DNA of 64,000 bases from NCBI RefSeq assembly GCF_008014345.1, contig NZ_VPFL01000001.1:62001-126000 (forward strand), read 5' to 3'. The notes beneath the pieces were generated by a model. The model searched no databases and was not told the DNA's origin. It saw only the letters and a list, made by a program, of their open reading frames with translations. Each line of letters opens with the position of its first letter. The stretch's first letter is position 1. The translations under genes were made by a program, and so were the position numbers. Below, one piece after another: positions 58,515 through 64,000 of the stretch. Source of the stretch: Pelomicrobium methylotrophicum (GTDB lineage Bacteria > Pseudomonadota > Gammaproteobacteria > Burkholderiales > UBA6910).

Positions 58515-59150
58515 TCAACTCCTTGTCGTTGGTGCTTTCAAATCAGAGCCCGCCGTCCCTTCCGCCACCGGTTGCGCCGCAAGGAGCGCCCGCACCGGAG
58601 CGAAGCTGCGGCGGTGCGCAGCGCTCACGCCATGGCAGCGGAGCGCTGCAAGATGCTCTGGCGTCGGATATCCCTTGTGCCGGTCGAAGCCGTACCAGGG
58701 GAACGCGGCATGCAGATGCAGCATCTCGGCATCCCGGGCCGTTTTGGCCAGGATTGAGGCGGCAGCAATCTCGGGGACCAGATCATCGCCCCCGACGACC
58801 GCCTCTGCGGCCGCCGCAATGGGCGGGATGTCCCGGCCGTCCACCAGCACCCGGTCAGGACGCAGGCCCAAGGCCTCTACAGCCCGGGCCATGGCGAGCA
58901 GGCTCGCCTGCCGAATGTTCAGCCGGTCGATCTCCTCCACCTCGGCGCGTCCCAGGGACCACGCCAGCGCCGAGCGGCGGATGGCCTCCGCCAGCATCGT
59001 CCGCCGCGCGGGCGCGAGCTTCTTCGAGTCCCTTAAACCCGCAATCGGGCGGCACGGGTCGAGGACCACGCAGGCGGCAAAGACAGGCCCCGCCAGGGGC
59101 CCCCGCCCCGCCTCGTCCACCCCCGCGACCACGAGCGCTTCCCGCTTCAT
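58515..59150 (-). CDS. rnhB: Ribonuclease HII
   Basis: 211 aa. '[20 protein letters not shown]' (catalytic Asp-Glu), '[10 protein letters not shown]' and '[14 protein letters not shown]'. It removes RNA primers and ribonucleotides from DNA. The ATG overlaps the lpxB stop (ATGA). Confidence 0.97.
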   Translation of the reverse strand: MKREALVVAGVDEAGRGPLAGPVFAACVVLDPCRPIAGLRDSKKLAPARRTMLAEAIRRSALAWSLGRAEVEEIDRLNIRQASLLAMARAVEALGLRPDRVLVDGRDIPPIAAAAEAVVGGDDLVPEIAAASILAKTARDAEMLHLHAAFPWYGFDRHKGYPTPEHLAALRCHGVSAAHRRSFAPVRALLAAQPVAEGTAGSDLKAPTTRS

Positions 59151-60310
59151 GAGGTCCTGACCAAGTCGAGCACTGCCCGGGCTGCCGCGTTAGCGTTGTC
59201 CCGCCGCAAAGCGCGGTGCAGCGCGGCGAACTCGCGCTGCAGGTTTTCGATCCGCGGGGGATCGTCGAGCTGTTCGAGCAGCGCCCCGGCCAGCGCCTCT
59301 GGCGTGGCGGCATCCTGGATGAACTCCGGCACCACGAATTTGCCCGCCAGGATGTTGGGCAAACCCACGTAGGGCAAATAGCCGCGATCCTTCACCAGCC
59401 ACCAGGTCAACCGCGACATCTTATAGGTGATCACCATGGGACGCTTGTGCAGCGCGGTTTCCAGGGTTGCGGTACCGGAAGCGGCGATCACGCCGTCCGC
59501 CGCCGCCATGGCAGCGTGGGCCTGGCCGGAAAGCAGACGGATGCCCAGGGCATCCGCCCCGCCGGCGCGCGCTGCCGCCTGTTCGAAGCGCTCAGCGGTC
59601 GTCCGGCTCACCAACGGCACGACAAACCGCATGCCGGGGCGCGCGCGCCGAAGGCAAGCGGCCGTGTCCACGAATAGCTCCGCCATGTAGTGAAGCTCCG
59701 TGGTCCGGCTGCCGGGGAGCAGCGCCACCACCGGCGCATCGCCGGGAAGACCGAGCTGCGCTCGGGCTGCGGCTCGGTCCGGTGTTTCCGGAATCACGTC
59801 CGCAAGAGGATGGCCGACGTACGTTACCGGAATGCCGTGTTGACGATAAAGCGGTTCCTCGAACGGAAACAGCACGAGCACGTGATCCGCAGCGCGTGCC
59901 ACTTTGTGAATCCGGTGCGCCCGCCACGCCCACACGGTAGGCCCCACGTATTGGACGGTGCGGATGCCGCGTGCTTTCAGCGCCATCTCCAGGTCCAGAT
60001 TGAAATCGGGAGCGTCGATCCCGACGAACACGTCGGGCGGGTCCGCCAGCAATCGGTTGCGCAGCTTGCGCCGTATGCCGACGATCTCGAAATAGTGCCG
60101 CAGCACCTCCGCGTAGCCCATGACCGAGAGCCTTTCCATCGGGAACAGCGCCTCCACGCCGGCCTCGATCATGCGCGGGCCGGCGATGCCATAGAGTTGG
60201 GCATCCGGGCACAGACGCTTGAGCGCTCGGGCAAAAGGGGCAGCGAGGGCATCGCCGGAGGGCTCGCCCGCCACCATCGCGATGCGCAGTCGGGGCTTGA
60301 GCACCTCCAT
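59147..60310 (-). CDS. lpxB: Lipid-A-disaccharide synthase
   Basis: 387 aa from the ATG at 60310. '[20 protein letters not shown]', '[16 protein letters not shown]', '[15 protein letters not shown]' and '[11 protein letters not shown]'. It joins UDP-diacyl-GlcN and lipid X. Confidence 0.97.
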   Translation of the reverse strand: MEVLKPRLRIAMVAGEPSGDALAAPFARALKRLCPDAQLYGIAGPRMIEAGVEALFPMERLSVMGYAEVLRHYFEIVGIRRKLRNRLLADPPDVFVGIDAPDFNLDLEMALKARGIRTVQYVGPTVWAWRAHRIHKVARAADHVLVLFPFEEPLYRQHGIPVTYVGHPLADVIPETPDRAAARAQLGLPGDAPVVALLPGSRTTELHYMAELFVDTAACLRRARPGMRFVVPLVSRTTAERFEQAAARAGGADALGIRLLSGQAHAAMAAADGVIAASGTATLETALHKRPMVITYKMSRLTWWLVKDRGYLPYVGLPNILAGKFVVPEFIQDAATPEALAGALLEQLDDPPRIENLQREFAALHRALRRDNANAAARAVLDLVRTS

Positions 60311-60315
60311 GGAGG

Positions 60316-61149
60316 TCAGCGCACGATGCCGCGGGAAGCTTGCGACAGGAAGTCCACGAGAACCTGCAGTTCTGGATGGGTAGCGGCCTTCTGCGCCAGC
60401 TCGGCACGCGCCTGCTCCAGCGTTTGCCCAGCCTTGTAGAGGGTCCTGTACGCCCGCTTGATGACCATGATGGACTCGCTGGAAAAGCCCCGCCGGCGCA
60501 AACCCTCCGAGTTGATGCCATAAGGCCTGGCCGGGTTGCCCGAGGCGGTCACGTAGGGGGGAACGTCCTGCAGCAGCACCGTTCCCATCCCCGTGAGGGC
60601 ATGGGCCCCGATGTGAACGAACTGATGGACCACGGTGAAGCCTCCCAGGATAGCGTAGTCCCCCACACGGACATGCCCCGCTAGTTGGGCGTTGTTGGCA
60701 AACACCGTATGGTTTCCGACCTGGCAATCGTGGGCAAGGTGGACGTAGGCCATGATCCAGTTGTTGTCGCCGAGCCGTGTCACGCCCGCGTCCTGAGCGG
60801 TGCCGATATTGAACGTGCAGAACTCGCGGATCGTGTTGTCATTGCCGATCTCAAGTCGGGTCTCTTCTCCGCCGTACTTCTTATCCTGAGGGATCTCGCC
60901 TAGGGAGCAGAAGTGGAAAATGCGGTTGCGCGCACCAATGCGGGTATTGCCGGCAATGACGACGTGATGCCCGATCCAGGTACCCGCTCCCACTTCCACC
61001 TTGGGGCCGATCACCGTATAAGCGCCCACCGTCACCTCCGGTCCCAGCCGGGCGCTGGGATCCACGAGGGCGGTCGGATGGATACGCGGTCCGCTGGCGG
61101 CGGTCTGTTTCACGGTCTTACCCCGGTCGCGCTCCTCTGCACTGCCCAT
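60316..61149 (-). CDS. lpxA: UDP-N-acetylglucosamine acyltransferase
   Basis: 277 aa from the ATG at 61149. The usual length is about 262, and a GTG at residue 13 is an alternative. Left-handed beta-helix hexapeptides ('[20 protein letters not shown]') with catalytic His in '[14 protein letters not shown]'. Confidence 0.96.
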   Translation of the reverse strand: MGSAEERDRGKTVKQTAASGPRIHPTALVDPSARLGPEVTVGAYTVIGPKVEVGAGTWIGHHVVIAGNTRIGARNRIFHFCSLGEIPQDKKYGGEETRLEIGNDNTIREFCTFNIGTAQDAGVTRLGDNNWIMAYVHLAHDCQVGNHTVFANNAQLAGHVRVGDYAILGGFTVVHQFVHIGAHALTGMGTVLLQDVPPYVTASGNPARPYGINSEGLRRRGFSSESIMVIKRAYRTLYKAGQTLEQARAELAQKAATHPELQVLVDFLSQASRGIVR

Positions 61150-61156
61150 TCGCCAG

Positions 61157-61600
61157 TCACAGCGCTCGAACGGTGCACATGAGCTCCGCCTCGGTGGCCA
61201 CCTGGCCGTTCACCGTCGCCCGTGCCGCGTATTTCCAGATGCCCTTCACCTGACGAAGAATCTCCACGTCCAGGATCAGTTGATCCCCGGCCGTGACCGG
61301 CTTCTTGAACCGGGCCGCGTCGATGCCCACGAAATAGTACACCGAGCTGTCGCTTCTCTCGTGCCCCATCGAGTGGAGCGTCAGGGTTGCCGCCGCCTGG
61401 GCCAGCGCTTCGATGATCAGCACGCCTGGCATGATGGGGTGGTGGGGGAAGTGCCCCTGGAAAAAGGGCTCGTTGATGGTGACGTTCTTGAGCGCCCGAA
61501 TTCGCTTCCCCGGCTCGAGCTCCAGCACCCGGTCCAGCAGCAGGAACGGGTAGCGGTGGGGGAGGTACCTCATGATTTGATGAATATCGAGGGAGATCAA
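61157..61600 (-). CDS. fabZ: 3-hydroxyacyl-ACP dehydratase FabZ
   Basis: 147 aa from a TTG start overlapping the lpxD stop (TTGA). Hot-dog fold with '[20 protein letters not shown]', catalytic His in '[20 protein letters not shown]'. Confidence 0.97.
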   Translation of the reverse strand: MISLDIHQIMRYLPHRYPFLLLDRVLELEPGKRIRALKNVTINEPFFQGHFPHHPIMPGVLIIEALAQAAATLTLHSMGHERSDSSVYYFVGIDAARFKKPVTAGDQLILDVEILRQVKGIWKYAARATVNGQVATEAELMCTVRAL

Positions 61601-62652
61601 CGTGCGCTCCTTTCGAGCTGATCCAGTCGCGCCTTGAGCTCCCGCACCTCGCGCGCCAGCTCGTCCAGGTGTCGGATGTGGGCTGCGTTTTTAAGCCACT
61701 CCCGATGAGGGAGGAATGGGAAGATCGACGTGTAGACGCCCGGCGCGTCGATGGACTTCAGAATCGTGGTACCTCCGGAAATGTCGGTATTGTCGGCGAT
61801 CTCGATGTGACCCTGGATCATGGCCGCGCCGCCGATGCGGCAGTGGCGGCCCACCTTTGTGCTTCCGGCGATGCCGACGCAGCCGGCGATCGCGCTGTGG
61901 GCTCCGATGCGGCAGTTGTGGCCGATCTGCACCAGGTTATCGATTTTTACGCCGTCTTCGATGACCGTATCCTCGATCGTCCCCCGGTCAATGGTAGTGT
62001 TGGCACCGATCTCCACGTCGTCGCCGATCACCACGCGCCCGATCTGGGGGATCTTGAGCCAGCGGCCGTTTTCCAGCGCCATGCCGAAGCCGTCCGCGCC
62101 GATCACCGCCCCTGCATGCAGGATACACCGGCGGCCAATCACGCACCCGGGATAGACGACGACCCCCGGATAAAGCAACGTGTCCTCCCCGATGCTCACC
62201 TGGTCCCCGATGGAGCAACCGTCGAGCACCTGAACCCCCTCCCCGACCACCACGCCGGCCCCGATACGGGTATGGGCGCCGATCACGGCCGATGCCGGCA
62301 CACGCGCGGTCGGATCCACCACGGCGGAAGGATGCACGCCCGGGACCGCCTTGTGCGGTGGGTTGAGGTAGGCAGCCACCTTCGCGTAATACGCGTAGGG
62401 GTTGTCGGTCACGATGCGGGGGCGCGCGGTTTCGCCAGCAAACGGCCTGGCCAGGATCACTGCGCCCGCTCGCGTCAAGCGCAGGCTGGAACGGTAACGG
62501 GGATGGCTGAAAAAGGCGATTCTATCGGGCCCGGCACCTTCCAGCGTGCCCACTTGGCGCACGCGGACGGCGCCGTCGCCGATCAGCTCGCCGCCAAAGC
62601 GGGCGACCAGATCGGAAAGCGAGACTCCTTGAGGGTCGGAAACTCCTGCCAT
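61597..62652 (-). CDS. lpxD: UDP-3-O-acyl-glucosamine N-acyltransferase
   Basis: 351 aa. N-terminal uridine-binding part, then hexapeptide repeats with catalytic '[17 protein letters not shown]' and the trimer-tail helix ending '[12 protein letters not shown]'. Confidence 0.97.
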   Translation of the reverse strand: MAGVSDPQGVSLSDLVARFGGELIGDGAVRVRQVGTLEGAGPDRIAFFSHPRYRSSLRLTRAGAVILARPFAGETARPRIVTDNPYAYYAKVAAYLNPPHKAVPGVHPSAVVDPTARVPASAVIGAHTRIGAGVVVGEGVQVLDGCSIGDQVSIGEDTLLYPGVVVYPGCVIGRRCILHAGAVIGADGFGMALENGRWLKIPQIGRVVIGDDVEIGANTTIDRGTIEDTVIEDGVKIDNLVQIGHNCRIGAHSAIAGCVGIAGSTKVGRHCRIGGAAMIQGHIEIADNTDISGGTTILKSIDAPGVYTSIFPFLPHREWLKNAAHIRHLDELAREVRELKARLDQLERSAR

Positions 62653-62706
62653 CGGGGCCGCGTCCTTGGGATACGCCTCAATACGTCAAAGCACCCCATC
62701 CGCCCC

Positions 62707-63219
62707 TTACTTTTCAGCATCCAGGGCCTTGATCACTCTGTCGGTGATATCGATGCGCGGGCTGCGGTAGACCACCGCCTCCTGTTGCAGGATCAGGTCG
62801 AATTTTTCCTGCTCGGCGATTTGCTTGATCACCCGGTCTGCCTTCTGGAGGATCTGAGCCGTCTCTTCATTGCGCCGCAGGTTGAGGTCTTCGCGGAACT
62901 CCCGTTGGGCGCGCTGCAGGTCCCGGTTGAGGTTGGCGAGATCCCGCTCCTTCTTGGCTCGCTCGGATTCGGGCATCGTGACGCCCTCCTTTTCCAGCGA
63001 AGACTGGAGATCCCGCGCTTGCTTGATCATTTTCTGGATTTCCTGGTCACGAGCGCTGAATTCCCGCTCGATTTTCTTCTGTGCACGCACTGCGGGCGCT
63101 GACTCGCGCATGATCCGTTCCACGTGGACGATGCCGATCTTGAGCTCCGCGCTCCATGCTCCGCCGGCGCCGAGCGCCAGCGTCAGCGCCGCGATGGTGA
63201 TTCTCATGCTCGCGTTCAT
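62707..63219 (-). CDS. skp: Periplasmic chaperone Skp/OmpH
   Basis: 170 aa. Signal peptide ('ITIAALTLALGAGGAWSAE'), then the OmpH fold with a long coiled coil ('QKKIEREFSARDQEIQKMIK'). It delivers outer-membrane proteins to BamA, encoded upstream. Confidence 0.95.
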   Translation of the reverse strand: MNASMRITIAALTLALGAGGAWSAELKIGIVHVERIMRESAPAVRAQKKIEREFSARDQEIQKMIKQARDLQSSLEKEGVTMPESERAKKERDLANLNRDLQRAQREFREDLNLRRNEETAQILQKADRVIKQIAEQEKFDLILQQEAVVYRSPRIDITDRVIKALDAEK

Positions 63220-63231
63220 ATGTTGCCCTTG

Positions 63232-64000
63232 TCAGAAAGTACGTCCCAATTGGAACTGGAACGGTTCCTTCTTGTCCGTGTCTTTTGCGTTGAGCGGGAA
63301 GCCGAACGAAAGTCGCAGCGGCCCCACCGGGGAGAGCCAGCTCACGCTGACGCCGGTTGAAAACCTAAACCCTTCGCTTCCTGCTTTGGACTTGTCGCCA
63401 TAGACCGCTCCGGCGTCGAGAAAGACGCTCATGCGCGCGGTCTTGTCGTCGCGGAAGCCAGGAAAAGGAAAGAACGCTTCCACGCTGCCTACGACGAGCG
63501 TGTTTCCACCTAGCGCCTCATCGTTCACGTCACGCGGACCCAGTGATCCTGTCCGGTAGCCACGCACCGTGCTGATGCCGCCCGCGAAAAAGTTCTTGTA
63601 GAACGGCAGCGGCTTCCCATTGTAGCCATCGCCGTAGCCCGCCTCCCCCCGCAGCAGGAGCGTCCAGGTGCGGGTAAGGGGCGTGAACCACTGTTGCTGG
63701 TACGAGAGCTTGTAGTACTTCAGGTCGCCCGCGGGAATCGAGATCTCCGCATTTGCCCGCTGCAGCCGGCCCGACCGGGGAAAGAATGCGCTGTCCCGCG
63801 TGTCCCGCTGCCACGCCACGGTGAACGGGAAATTGCTGTTGCTTCTGCCGAAGGTATTGACAAAGTCGATGAATCGCTGCGGACTGTTGACGAAGGTGCT
63901 GACCTCTGTGTTCTCCGCTCCCAGCCCGAAGAGAATCGTGTCGTCGGCCGTGATCGGGACGCCGAGCCGGAAGTTGATGCCCAGGGTGGCCGTCTTGTAG
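63232..64000 (-). CDS. bamA: Outer-membrane assembly factor BamA, C-terminal part
   Basis: The open frame runs to the window edge; only the last 255 residues of the 16-strand barrel are seen. Typical pieces are 'PFYKNFFAGGISTVRGYRTG' (L6 VRGY/F motif) and the terminal 'PLRLSFGFPLNAKDTDKKEP' then 'FQFQLGRTF' with a final Phe. Omp85 family, core of the BAM complex. Confidence 0.95.
   Translation of the reverse strand, partial: YKTATLGINFRLGVPITADDTILFGLGAENTEVSTFVNSPQRFIDFVNTFGRSNSNFPFTVAWQRDTRDSAFFPRSGRLQRANAEISIPAGDLKYYKLSYQQQWFTPLTRTWTLLLRGEAGYGDGYNGKPLPFYKNFFAGGISTVRGYRTGSLGPRDVNDEALGGNTLVVGSVEAFFPFPGFRDDKTARMSVFLDAGAVYGDKSKAGSEGFRFSTGVSVSWLSPVGPLRLSFGFPLNAKDTDKKEPFQFQLGRTF

Noticed and set aside
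61669-63102. 477-codon plus-strand frame over lpxD and skp
   Set aside because: His/Asp-rich antisense shadow of hexapeptide repeats; the lpxD and skp frames are certain.

Overview
This 64 kb, GC-rich, densely coded window most likely comes from a betaproteobacterial chromosome. The evidence is gene order: bamA-skp-lpxD-fabZ-lpxA-lpxB-rnhB, pyrG-kdsA-eno-ftsB, yceD-rpmF-plsX-fabHDG-acpP-fabF-pabC-mltG-tmk-holB-tatD, a divergent ppsA/ppsR pair, and rluC/rne. Roughly 24.1-64 kb is core genome. Roughly 1-24.1 kb is accessory and patchy, with many gene fragments between intact modules.

Accessory half. A truncated WYL regulator (left edge) faces a 686-aa PcfJ-like/HIRAN protein. Next come a DNA methyltransferase scrap, an AraC regulator with a carboxymuconolactone decarboxylase-like protein, and a complete bufferin operon (bufA-bufB-bufC-doxX) facing an ECF sigma/anti-sigma pair. 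YjbQ follows. After it lies a scrap heap: a restriction-enzyme C-terminus joined to an internally deleted MESH1-like (p)ppGpp hydrolase. A tightly coupled three-gene module comes next, formed by a GHKL ATPase and two proteins of unknown function; it is a good candidate for an undescribed defence system. Then come a DUF3014 protein and an oxidative-stress block (dps, a 49-aa membrane ORF, katA, divergent oxyR). After these are yqhA, a possible structured RNA, a decayed tRNA-Cys, tRNA-Leu(UAA), a DUF1178 gene and a RelE remnant.

At 22.43-24.15 kb are two sites matching the XerCD dif recombination site. They flank about 1.55 kb that encodes a homologue of XafT, the Xer-activating factor of the TLC-phi satellite phage. 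This is read as a tiny dif-integrated mobile element (IMEX), followed by the stump of an older one. If correct, the left site is the chromosome's dif and the window lies at the replication terminus.

Core half. The genes serve fatty-acid synthesis, thymidylate/replication functions, peptidoglycan processing, RNA processing (RNase E, RluC), DNA repair (UvrB), glycolysis and gluconeogenesis (Eno, PpsA with its regulator PpsR), CTP synthesis, and Kdo and lipid A synthesis. Two features stand out. First, a 134-bp tandem duplication of the 5' end of kdsA creates two short ORFs, each overlapping the next start by four bases. Second, an inserted divergent pair, senA/senB (selenoneine synthesis), sits with a copD-like gene between rnhB and the spoU-type methyltransferase gene.
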